Assembly: GCA_029817715.1 (NCBI GenBank)
Contig: JARUPY010000539.1
Location: forward strand, 4,625,501-4,689,500
DNA: 64,000 nucleotides
Origin: Melastoma dodecandrum
Taxonomy: Eukaryota; Streptophyta; Magnoliopsida; Myrtales; Melastomataceae
Direction of reading: 5' to 3'
Shown here: positions 10,201 through 21,500 of the stretch, piece after piece
How the letters are laid out: each line of letters starts with the position of its first letter
Numbering within the stretch: the stretch's first letter is position 1
Notes under the pieces: model-generated
Seen by the model: only the letters and a program-made list of their open reading frames with translations
The model's database searches: none
Told to the model about the DNA's origin: nothing
Position numbers and translations under genes: made by a program

Positions 10201-12589
10201 TGATAATAAAACATACAATCTTTGAGCATATAATTATCTCATCCCATCTCAGAGGGAAACACACCTCATCTTCAGATTCACTTTCCGAGGAAGTATCTTC
10301 CGACTCGACCTCCTTAGTTGATTTGTCGATTGGTTTCTTAGCGCTGGCATCCTAATTATGAAGAAAAACTTGGTAAAACGGATGACCTTAATTATGCCTC
10401 TATAATGAGGATCATGCACGCCAATTTGTCCAAAGCACATAATCCAACAATTTCCATCATTTTCATTCACACATTCCAGAAAATTCTATTACAAAATAAC
10501 CAAAAAATCTTTTTGATCAAATCCACATCCCTGATGTACAGAGTGCCCCCAGCTAGTGAAGCAAAGGGAGAAGACTAGAATAATGTGTTAAACACTAACC
10601 TCTTCTGAATCAGAGTCACTCTCATCAGAAGAATCATCACTTGATTCATCTTTTTGGCTAGGACCCTTAGAAGCAACAGTAGTCACTTTTTTTACCTGGG
10701 GAGAAATCTTTTTGTGTTAACATAGATAGAGAAATTTGAACACGCTAAAATACAAATTCTACCAATCAAATTACTTAAAACAGTCCTGGAAAGTACAAGC
10801 AACCTTTTCAACATCTGAATCAGAGCTTTCTTCTTCAGAACTATCACTAGCTTCATCTTTCTTTAAAGACCCATTTGACCTGGCAACCGCCACCTGTTTC
10901 GAAACCTGTTTTGCAGGGACTGGTTTCTGCTACAAAAAAGAAACCAAGGTTATCCATAATACTGGTGCTATCCAAGCCACTAGTGAATTCTCCAATATCT
11001 CGCTGCTTCCTGGGTACGAAATTGTCATTATAACTCAAATACTTTAAATAATGAATTCAGAAACGGATTGCTTTCTCTATGTTGCCATTAAATGATTTGA
11101 ACTACTTGAAATAGGATCAGAAATAAATACAAACAAAGCAATACACACCTCATCCTCATCAGAGCTATCATCCGAACTAGAACTCTCGACTTTCTTCTTT
11201 GAGACATTCTTTGCAGCAGGTGTAGTCTTGACATTGGCGCCCTAGGAAGATATGCACATCAAAAGGGAGGCTTCCAGCAAATGCAGAGGGCAGGTGGGAG
11301 TAAAACAAGGGAAAGCAATTGGGCCAACCACTTATTGGAGTAGAGTATAGACTTAGAACACCAACAGGATCACAAACATATGAATTCAGTACAGAAATCA
11401 AATTAGCAAAAGAGGGATGCCCTAACCTTAGCATCATCAGAATCATCCTCAGACGAATCAGAATCATCGGCAGCTTGGCTCTTACTTACACGGGTTGGAG
11501 GCTTCCCCTTGTTAGATGCAACAGTTTGTTTCTTAGGAGCAGGCTCCTGCAAAAAGTGCATTGAAGGGTGTGTTACCTTTCTGTTACCAGACATGGTTAC
11601 AGAATTAGACAATTAGATACTGGTCAAAAAGATCCACTTTCTAGGAGATAAAACAGATCAACTTTGAAAAGAAAAACGTATGGATCAGATAAGAAATCAC
11701 AAGAGCAACTAACTTCATCGGATGAGGATTCATCACTGCTCGATTCCTTCGAAGCAAGCTTTGCAAACGCTTGTGGCTTCTTCACCACTTGCTTCACCTG
11801 AAAAGACCAATAAGTGCACACGACTAATATACAGCAAATGAAAAGGAATTGCTAAGAAATAAACAAAATATGCGGAACACAATAAAGAAAGAAAACAGAA
11901 CAACTAATTAACCAACCATTTTCTCATCCTCAGAGGAATCAGACACCTCGGAACTGCTGGTTTCATCCTTCTTCTTCTTCTTCTTCTGCTCCGCCTTCTT
12001 TTTCACGTCTGCCTTCTTCTTTTGAGAAACCTCTTCTTTTGTCGCGTCGATCTTATGCTTCTTCGCACTAGCCAGCTTTTCTAGTGCATCCTCCGCCTCT
12101 CTTTTACCTTCGTTAGAAAAAATAAGGGATAAAACAGCCGAACTTGATCCAGAAATCAACCAAAATTCAAAAAAACAGTCAGAAATCATAGTTCAATAAG
12201 CATGATCAAACAAATCCACTCGAATTTCCTATCAATGTTTTACCCTAATCCTTCCACACACGACAGAAAAGGACAATCACTTCTCACAGGATATTGAAAA
12301 ATCCCTCCCAAGAAGACACGCCAAGAAAAAAAGAACAGCAACCAAAAAAGTCCACGGATATGCACTCGAGCTCAGACCTTTCTTGGTAGACTTTACCGGT
12401 GGCACGGCAGCGGCGGCGACCTGAAAACACAAGAAGACAAAGAACGATTAAGAAGAATTAAGTCTACAAGGAAAAGACAGAAAGCCAAGAACAGCGGCGA
12501 AGCGAGTCGGAAACACGACATTCCACCGGAGGGGGGGCGGGTTTAGAGAAACCAACCTTTGTGGCGGATTTCTTGTCCGACTTGCCCAT
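7238..12589 (-). CDS. NUC-L1: Nucleolin (plant NUC1/NUC-L1 type)
   Basis: Nucleolin acts in the nucleolus in rDNA chromatin control and pre-rRNA processing. Exons on the minus strand: 12557-12589, 12378-12420, 11917-12107, 11714-11797, 11427-11546, 11149-11241, 10804-10929, 10600-10695, 10265-10351, an uncertain one near 10100-10190, 9701-9769, 9507-9578, 9269-9391, 9101-9184, 8921-9004, 8704-8781, 8547-8620, 8352-8472, 8159-8244, 7923-8019, 7750-7841, 7355-7659 and 7238-7266. Phases join cleanly, giving about 730 residues. The N-terminal half is a lysine-rich start plus repeated acidic Ser/Asp/Glu blocks, mostly one per exon. RRM1 contains TVFVGNLPYSAEKF and KGFGHVEF. RRM2 contains KAFVRGF and VAFVYFKD. 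A glycine-arginine (GAR) tail rich in RGRG and GDRG ends GKKTTFGDD. Exons 9101-9184 and 8921-9004 are tandem copies. Only the exon near 10.1 kb lacks a good donor. Confidence 0.93.
8855..9206. repeat. Tandem duplication of an exon plus intron inside nucleolin
   Basis: Unit one (about 8855-9020) and unit two (about 9021-9206) each contain an 84-base acidic exon and the adjoining intron. They are about 90 percent alike by eye, including the intron words GCAACTTCACCATGTATGG and CAAGACACACCATTCAG. Unit two has an extra AT-rich insertion near 9080-9095. The duplication keeps the reading frame because the exon is 28 codons. Confidence 0.9.
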
Positions 12590-12675
12590 CACGAATGGCC
12601 GGACCGGGGGGGGAAGCGGCAAGAAACCCTACGAATCGGAAGTGGGGGAGAGTAAATTGAGGAAGGGGTTCGTTT

Positions 12676-12684
12676 TAGGGTTTA
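12676..12684 (-). promoter_or_regulatory. Telobox beside a TATA-like sequence, nucleolin promoter
   Basis: The minus strand reads TATAAACCCTAAAACG: a telobox AAACCCTAA about 90 bases before the nucleolin ATG, overlapped by TATAAA. Teloboxes are frequent near the starts of plant ribosomal-protein and nucleolar genes. Confidence 0.6.
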
Positions 12685-12689
12685 TAGAG

Positions 12690-13535
12690 AGGGTTTAAGC
12701 CGCGGGTTCCCATGTTCAAGGGTCTCCCTGGGCCGTTGTTGGGCTAGTCCAACTTACGACGGCCCGTCCGCCCATAATCCATGATGATCTTGGGTTTTGG
12801 AAATTCGATATTTTGTGAACATTCAGAAAAGATGTTTATTTATTTTTTGAAAATAGGATATAAAATTTGTTTACATTTTTACGGTTTAAGAAAATCGGGA
12901 CATTTAATAGCTGATAGCACCTAATATTAATATTACTACAGACAATATCATGGGAAGATCTCTGGAAATCGGACTCATTCCTTTCTATTTAAGAAAGAAA
13001 GAAAGTAGATAGTCTCTGCATAAATGTTACACAGTAGTATTAATTGTACATAACCCAGTTGTTTGTACATATCAAGCCAGGATGAAAAATGGCGAGAAGA
13101 GTTCGGCATCCGTTATACCGCAACTGCTCAGATCGACGTGTCTTGATTTCGAAAAAACATAACTGATCTTAGGGTCCATGGGATCTCCTATGGCGAGACA
13201 AAATGACCAAAATTACGGCTGTCCGAAATTGACATCAGTAATTTTCACCATGTTAGGAGAACTCGATGCGAAAATATTTCAGAAATAATATTTTACAAAT
13301 CATGCAACTTAGCGAGATGTAAGAACAATGAAACGAATTGGCATGCCGGTATAAATTCAAAAGGGACATATGGCTACGTGATACAAGAGAGACAAGGAAT
13401 GATGTCCTCATGACATGAACGGAGAATAACTTAAGAAAAAAGAGATTGAGGCTCCGATGATGAACCTGAAGAGGTTTTGCTTAGTCCAGCCTGAAAGGTT
13501 CATCCTTTCTATCTGAGTTAACTTTATTTTCCTTT
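12690..13535. other. Intergenic between nucleolin promoter and RRM gene 3' end
   Basis: No gene recognised. AT-rich stretch with a short GAAA run near 12990. The right part should contain the 3' UTR of the RNA-binding protein gene. Confidence 0.5.
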
Positions 13536-16500
13536 TCAGCGCATACCCATTCTTGATCTCGCGTACGCCAGCTGAATGCCTTCACCTGCTGGCGAAGAAT
13601 GAAGGATCGTTCCCTGTAGAAGATTCATTGCTCCAGTAGAACATGCAGTATCCTGCATTAACAAGCACCATGTCCATGACATGCTGAAGTCAGCCTGAAA
13701 TTAGAGGTCCGATACAGCAAAAATCAGAATTAAGGATGTCCCATAAGCTTCATAGCATGTGCTATGGGTTCGAAAATGGAAATATGAACTTAAGAAATGC
13801 AAGCACTATATTGAAGTCTGAAATCACTAGGAAACCTGTTTAGCATCTATTAATCGACTCGGGATTGATAGGAGCAAGTAATGTGAGTTCAGCCAAAACA
13901 AAGTGAGAGATGCTCGGCGGCATAAACAACTGTGCAAAACATTCCCAACATCTCCAACAAATGACATAAAGTTCAACCACAATCCACATAACACAACCAC
14001 AGAAATCCTAATTGTTATAAACACAAAATGCGATAACTCCATCGTTAACCTGCATTAACATAAGTTCCATCCCCAAAGAAAAGGAGATCATGTATAAAGT
14101 ACCTTAAAATCAACAAAAGCAACCGGGGCACCCTGCTTATCCTTCACCTTCACTTTTTGAAACCCTGGGCATCTGGAAAATGGAAATTGAGACTGAGAAT
14201 AGAAAGATATCAAAAAGAGGAAGTATAGAGCAAATGTCTCGGCATGCTTTAGGCATTACAGAACACAAATAGCAAGTGAATACATGGGAATCCCGACCTT
14301 GAAAAAACTTGAAGCAGCTCATCTTCTGTACATCTTGGTCCGAGATTTGCCACAAAAAGGGTAGGACACGGAGGTGCCAAAGAAGTACTCTGTTAAAAAA
14401 ACACAATGGTAAGAAATATCATCAAATTCAGACGCAAGGCTATGGCATGTTTACCAAAACAAGCATTTAGGGCCAGTTCATGTTGCATCAACTAGCAGCA
14501 AAATAATTTTACATGCAACTTCGAAATTAGGAATCCAAAAAGATTGTTGCATGACAGAATCGACGATTAAAATGTGCCCGACGCCCTGAAACTTTGCAGA
14601 ATTCATTCAAGGTCACAAGTACATTTATCTAACATGATTGTAGAGCATTCAACAACGAGGATTTCTAAAACACATCATTCAACAAAACGATATAACAGAT
14701 ACGAAGCATTAAATAGTTCAACACAACCAAAGAACATGAAAAATAGGGAAGTATGTGTCGCATGTATGGATTAGATCTTGCACTCACACAGGAGAACAGT
14801 AAAGTTTTAACCTTGATGGTCTCCAGTTTAGCTTTTTTAAATTTCTCAAGAGGTTTATGTTGCAAAATAATTTTAAGCGCATTTTTGGAATATCTTTGCA
14901 GTTACATCCTGCATACTCTTTTACAATGAGTCAAAGAGAAACCATCCGGTGAATAACCTGGTGAGTTATAGAAGTGGATAGAAAGCCATTCATGGGAAAT
15001 TACGATAGAAGTAGGGACCTTACCATCATTGCCAAAGCTGGCTCAGTAATCCTCTGATCTTCTAAAATCACATAGCTGGAAAGACAAATTCCAAAGAAAT
15101 ACAAAAACTTATAAGGAAAAACAAGTGAAATCAAGAGGGTGTGAAGCAAAGAAACAAGGCTAAGTACTAGTCAGTAATGCCCTCATTATTTCAATCTTGT
15201 CCATAGAAGTTCAAGTATGGGATTGCCCAAATGATTTTGACTATAAAGGATGTGTGTAGGGTGCAAATGACCTCTGTGCAGTTGGATAACCAATTGTGCT
15301 GTAAGCAGAATTACGGATTCCAGGCAAGTGAATGCTTCCAATACCTGCTAGTGCCCAAGAGTGCAAAATGTGTGGCAAGTGAGCTTTAAAGAGATTCTGC
15401 CTTGTAGTGAGGACGACAATCATGTGCAAAAGCAAATTCTTTTTCCTCAAAGTCAGATCCAGCCAATCAAATTGAATCAAAGACGAGGAACAACAGGATA
15501 CATATATTGGCAAACTGCTAAAAGGATATTGACATTACTTGACATCAACCTTCTATCTTGGTGCACATTCAAGCAAAAATGTTGAAAACAAAATGACATT
15601 GACTGAAAGATAGCTCCACATTGATCTTACCAGAACTATGAGTCGCTGAAGAATATCTCATGGGTACTCTAGCTCTCTTATCAAACCCTTGTCTTTGTTC
15701 ATCTCCTTTATACAGCAGCATCCCCGTGAATTTCACATAAGTTAAGGATGGTGGTTGTAGACAAGACGATAATCATTTCACAAGGAAAGAGAAAAAGAAA
15801 TATACCTCTAGGCCGCTTTGACCTCGTATTCGATTTTGCAAGATCAATGTGTATCGTGCATTTTTTCTCAAGGTCAAAAACCATGCCCTATAGAAAAGGC
15901 AACAAATATATGAGCCTCTCTTTGACGGAAAACCATGGTTAAATTGCAAAACCGCACTAAATCCGAAGAAATGAAACGGCATTTTGAGAAAGACATGGGA
16001 TAGAAAAGAAAACACGTAAGATTTTGAACGGCCTTTCACAAACTTCACAGTAGCCAAAGATACTTTCCCACTATAAGGGACTCCTGTTGGGACTGTAAAC
16101 ATGTCCTTTGGTCATATAACCATTAACCAAGTGAATTTACTTTAAGAACAGAAATACCAGAACTTAGAAAATCTCTTCTCACAGGTAAACCTATCAGAAA
16201 AACTTGGCATGAAGGCTTCTAATGGACTAAATCATCACTATTCCTGGGCCATAGAGGTCCATCAAAATCAACCTCGTCTATAATGCGGAGTATTGAAGAA
16301 ATCTTACATTAAGTGCATGCATAGCCGCAACCGCAGATTGGTGATCCAAGAATTCCGCGAATGCAAATGGCTGCCATACAAGCCGATCAGTTAGACCACT
16401 GAATTTAAAATTAAACTGCTGCATGCATTCAAACTTCAATCTGTACACTGACATCTAAGTATGTCTTTGCTCGGTCCACATTCAAAAATATGTATTTAAG

Positions 16501-17127
16501 GTGCTGTAGCAGTGAATTTAAGCCGACTCTCAGGTCAGAAGCGCTTTCAAAACTCATCATACAGTGCCACGAGATTCCCAGTAACATCTAGCCAAACCGC
16601 TGATCAAATCGTCCATTTTCAAAGCAAAGCTCGAATCACTCCCTTAAACACATTCCCCATCACGATCCAACACCCAAAATCTATTTACAAGGATATCCTC
16701 TGAAATCACACGAATCGAGCCAATCGACAACAAAGCATGCTAATTTACGAGAAACCCAGCAAGCTGTCCCTCGCAATCCAATCCATAATACCTGGGAATT
16801 CTTCCCGGAAGCCCTCAGGTGGGAGGACTCGTAACCAGGGAACTCCCGAAACAGGTTATCTATCTCGCGGGCCTTAACGTCGTCGGGCAGCCCTGCGACG
16901 AAGAGCGTCCGGACCTCATCGTCGCGGGGGGAATCAATGTACCTTTGGGTCCGGGGCAGCTGGATTGGCTGGCGGGATAAGTAGTAGTACTGCCGAGTAG
17001 GAACAGCTGGTGGCGATGGATGTTGTGGCAGCGGCTGATGCTGATAGTAAGCGTACGAAAGGGCAGTCCCCGGCGGCAGTGGATTTGTTTGTGGCGGCGG
17101 CAGGTAAGCAGCCGCTGCGTCGTCCAT
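13536..17127 (-). CDS. Two-RRM RNA-binding protein, RBPMS/Scw1-like
   Basis: Nine exons give 319 residues: 16792-17127, 16308-16370, 15806-15887, 15631-15705, 15272-15344, 15024-15075, 14298-14389, 14103-14172 and 13536-13652. All borders are GT-AG with matching phases. The N-terminal 70 residues are rich in Pro, Gln and Tyr. RRM1 (about 75-155) contains RTLFVAGLPDDVKAREI and PFAFAEFLDHQSAV. A basic linker carries SNTRSKRPRG. RRM2 (about 233-310) contains CPTLFVANLGPRCTEDELL and APVAFVDFKD. The end is LAYARSRMGMR. This order matches plant relatives of RBPMS and yeast Whi3/Scw1, single-stranded RNA binders. Target RNAs are unknown. The start chosen is MDDAAAAYLPPPQ; an upstream in-frame ATG at 17178 would add 17 residues and lies at the edge of a repeat, so it is less likely. 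Confidence 0.9.
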
Positions 17128-17159
17128 GAGGGTAGCGGGTGAAAACGAGCCGAATAACC

Positions 17160-17425
17160 TCGAGCTCGATCGATCCAAAAAAATGCTCGACTTTAGCTTG
17201 GCTCGATAAACTTAACAAATAATTTTTTTAAAAAAAATTTAGTTTAAATTTCAATTTTATATTTACTTATCAATAAGTTAAAAACTTCAATATTTATTAT
17301 ATTATAGTAGATTTACGAGCACTCGAATTGTAAGTGTTAAGCCTCGAAACTTGGCTCGTTACTTAGCCCGCTCGAACTCGATCAAAGTTGAGCTCGAATC
17401 AAGCCCGCGAGCGGCTTTTCCCCTG
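17160..17425. repeat. Degenerate GAGCTCGA/TCGAGC-rich dispersed repeat, copy 2
   Basis: Flanks rich in GAGCTCGA, GCTCGACT, GGCTCG and TTGAGCTCGAATC surround an AT-rich centre. The plan resembles 6120-6425. It begins only about 35 bases upstream of the RRM gene's ATG, so it has landed in or near that promoter. Confidence 0.5.
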
Positions 17426-18526
17426 TACGAGGGCGATGAACGGAATACGAGCGAACGAGAAAGTAGGAAGAAATCAAATTTATTTTTGTTTATCAAATAA
17501 AAAAATTCCAAAATTGAGATTATATAATTTTACTTTCTAATTAAATAACTTAATTTTATGTTTTAAATAGAAGTGTCTACTCTTCTCTCTGTCATCGTCC
17601 ACTCTAAAAATAATTAATTATAGAGGAATAACTCGTTGGACTTTATATATTAAATCCAACTGATTAGATTTGCCCCTTTTTTACGGGCACAATAAACACA
17701 CCATACTCTAGACACATTCAGTTACTTCACTAAACCAACCTTCTCTAATAAAATTACTTTGTACACAATTCTTATATCAAATTTATATAAAAAAAATACT
17801 AATTATACTAGAATTTTTTAATACATAAATTATTATCTATTAAGAAAAAAATTCGACCACAATTGCAAAACATCTAAAAAATTAATAACTTAAGAATTTA
17901 ATAATGCATTTAATTTTATAAATTTGAAATATTATTTTTACTGTTAAATTTGTTTTTAAATTACGGGTATAGATAATAGTAAAGTTAGTTGAATTTTTCA
18001 ATGTAACTTTTAATGAATATATTGTATAAGTTAAGAAAATTACTTAAACTTTTATTTTCGTTTTAATATTTAATATTATCTATTAATTCAGTAAAATTTG
18101 ATATGTTTTTTATTATACTTTAATGATAAAAGGATAAGAAATAAAACAACAATTTTATATAATTTCTGAATAAAATTTTTAAAATATATATGAAATAAAG
18201 TTTATTTTCATACATTGAAATATTTATTATATATTTTTTTTTATGTGACTTCTGGAACAACTTCCTACTTCTTCCTCTATCTTTTCACTTTCTCCAAGAG
18301 AAGGTTGCACGTAAACTTCCACCTAGAAAACAAAAGCCTGTAAATAATAAAATCGAATCTTGTACAAAACATAAATCCCCGGAGAAATGTGATTATTATA
18401 TTGTAGGAAAATGTACGAGGAAAACTATATATGACTTGTTTACTTTTATTTGGAAATGATCGGAGTTTAGCTCCTTTCGAGGAAAATTCGCGACACTTCC
18501 TGTCACTTTCCCACCGCCCCTCCCTC
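17426..18526. other. AT-rich intergenic stretch
   Basis: Very AT-rich, no gene recognised. Contains many TAATTTTA-type words and ends in the urease 3' flank (from about 18240). Confidence 0.5.
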
Positions 18527-21500
18527 TCAAAAGAGGAAGTAGTTACGAGAAAGCGGAATCGTGGTGGCTGCAGAACATGTAAGAACCTCCCCGTCTGCAA
18601 CAACGGTGTAAGTCTCTGGATCCACCGTAATATTTGGGAGTGCGTCATTCAGCTTCATGTCCAATTTTGTGAGCTTCCGAACATTGCCAACCGGTTCCAC
18701 ATTCTTCTTCAACCCATAGGCAGCCTTCACATTGGCCTGCACTGCAGCCTGCTTGCAAACCCCGGAAAATTACATTGGTAGCAAAAGGCAGATACCTAAA
18801 ACAAAGAGTCTGAAAGCAGGGATCCATGCCTTGCTGACAAATGCGACAGAGCTTTCACTACCGGCCTTGCCGAAAGCACCAAACATGGGCCGCATAATCA
18901 CCTGAAACAACATAGATGCATTTGAAGCGTCTAAGTCCCTCATTGAAGTGAAATGTGGCATTCCAGTATTATTTTGTGAACTTTTACCGGCTCTGGGGTT
19001 GGAATGCTTGCATTCGGATCACCCATGTTTGCCCAGGCGATAGACCCGCCTTTAATGACCATTTCTGGTTTAGAACCAAAGAACGCAGGCTTCCAAAGAA
19101 CCAAATCAGCCATCTTGCCACTCTGTCATCCCATCAACAGAGTTATGCTAGATAAAATACACCATTCTGATGATAACAAGGCACGGACAAGTAATTAAAT
19201 CAAACAATAGATGTAATTTTTCCGAGATAAGTGGACCTCGATAGATCCAACCAAGTGGGATATGCCATTGGCTATCGCCGCATTTATCGTGTACTTGGCA
19301 ATGTATCTCTTGATGCGGAAATTATCATTATTCGGTCCGTCGGGATGAAGCGGTCCCCTCTGGGACTTCATCTTGTGTGCTGTTTGCCATGTCCTGCAAA
19401 TTACCTGTGGAATAGATGGAAAAATTAAAGGTTTCAATTGAAATGGATGTCTAAGTTCCATGCGATCACAGCACAAGCTGAACATTCCAGGTAACCGGAA
19501 TAAGATGAGCATCAGACCTCGCCAATACGGCCCATTGCCTGTGAATCAGAGGATATTATGCTGATTGCGCCCATATCATGCAAGATATCCTCTGCAGCAA
19601 TTGTTTCTGCTCGAATTCTTGATTCAGCAAATGCCACATCTTCTGGTATGTCCTTGTCGAGGTGATGACACACCATCTGACGTGGTTCATAAAATGAAAG
19701 AGAGAATTTAGAAATTTCCATCATCAAGATTTTGCCAGTAGATAGAGTCGTACCAGCATATCGAGATGCTCATCAATAGTATTAGAAGTGTAGGGCCTTG
19801 TCGGGTTAGTAGATGAAGGTAGGACATTTGGAACACCGCATACTTTGATGATATCTGGAGCATGGCCACCCCCTGCACCTTCACTGCCAAAAAGGGTTAA
19901 CGAGTAAGAATATTATATTTTCACCAGTAACCCCTGTTTAACAAGGTTGAGAGTCAGTTATTGTCTAAAGAAGTGGTCACCTGTGGTAACTATGAATAGT
20001 TCTTCCTTTGAAGGCTTCGATCGTGTGCTCCACAAAACCAGACTCATTTAGTGTATCCGTATGGATATTTACCTGGCCCGAGTAACAGAAAAAGGAGAAG
20101 ATTTTGAAGACTCCGAAATTTGACACGGAAATACACTAATTGACAACTAATATTATTCAAGACTCGGTAGATAACCTGGATATCATGCTCTTCTGCAACG
20201 GCCAAACAATTGTCTATAGCAGCAGGAGTGGTTCCCCAGTCCTCATGCAACTTGAGTCCCATTGCACCGGCATTAACAACCTTATGCAATTCATCGGGCT
20301 TTGAACTATTACCCTATGAATAGTTAGGAATTTCATGTCTCTGGAAATTCAGGCATGTACAATTTTACACGGGCAGTGTCTCATATCAGGCACAAGCCAC
20401 ACTTAAAATGCAAATTGACACAACCTTGCATTGTCAAACCAAAGCAAAAGGATGTAACATAATGCCAGCAAATGCAAAAACACTTACTTTTCCTGTAAAC
20501 CCAAAATTCAGTGGCAGGTCATCAGTTGATTGAAGCATTAATTTCATGTGCCACGGGGCAGGTGTACATGTCGTTGCTCGAGTTCCATCAGCAGGTCCAG
20601 TTCCACCACCAATTAGTGTTGTGATTCCTGCAAAATAACAAGCAGATATAACAATCAGATTATTGCACAAGCCGGTGATATCAAAATTTAATAACAGATA
20701 ACAAGTGCAACCAAATCTTAAACAAAAGGTTAAAAGAATAAATCAAATTACTACTTTATTCATGAGTTTTAATTGTAATTCCATCTTTCTTAATGTCTCA
20801 TATTTGCCAGTGAGAAATTTCAGTTAGAGCTAATAAAAATTATTCCATGGGGTTTGATCTCTGTATTTCATATTCTGCAAGGACTATCCAAATTGTTCTT
20901 TTTAACATTCACGAACCTTCTTAGTACAGAAGGATGACCATAATGAACTTTCTTCGATACATATAAAATTGAAAGGCAATGTTTGCAATTATTCTAGAAA
21001 TAATTATTTTCAATGCACTTTCTTGTTCAGATTACTCCTGCAAGTGAAAAACTTCTATAATATAGAAACTGTAATCATGGAGACCTGAAAAATAAATCCT
21101 CGGTGGAAAACCACTGAATATTTTCAAAATACTGTCATTGATTAGGGGAAACACACTGCTTCAAAGTAGCAAAAATTTAAAGCAAATTGCAAATGCTATG
21201 GGGCTGAGATTTTGAAGAAGAATTTCTTACCACTTGATATTGCCTCATATGCCAATTGAGGGCATATAAAATGCACATGGCAATCAATAGCCCCTGCAGT
21301 TACAATCATTCCTTCTCCAGCTATAACTTCAGTACAAGCCTAAAAGAAGAGAGTTAAAATAGGATAAGTGAAGCATCCTCATGTCTGGTGAAGTGGCGTA
21401 GGAGTAAAAAATTCCATTAAATTAAATTCTCTCAGAAAACTCACGCCAATTGTCATATTAGGGGCAACATCCATAACTTCCGGGTTTCCAGCCTTTCCAA

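Noticed and set aside
18790..18834. Read-through of urease exon 17 to a GT donor further downstream
   Set aside because: It would leave an intron of under 50 bases and add about 11 non-conserved residues. The GC donor gives the conserved VSK-AA join.
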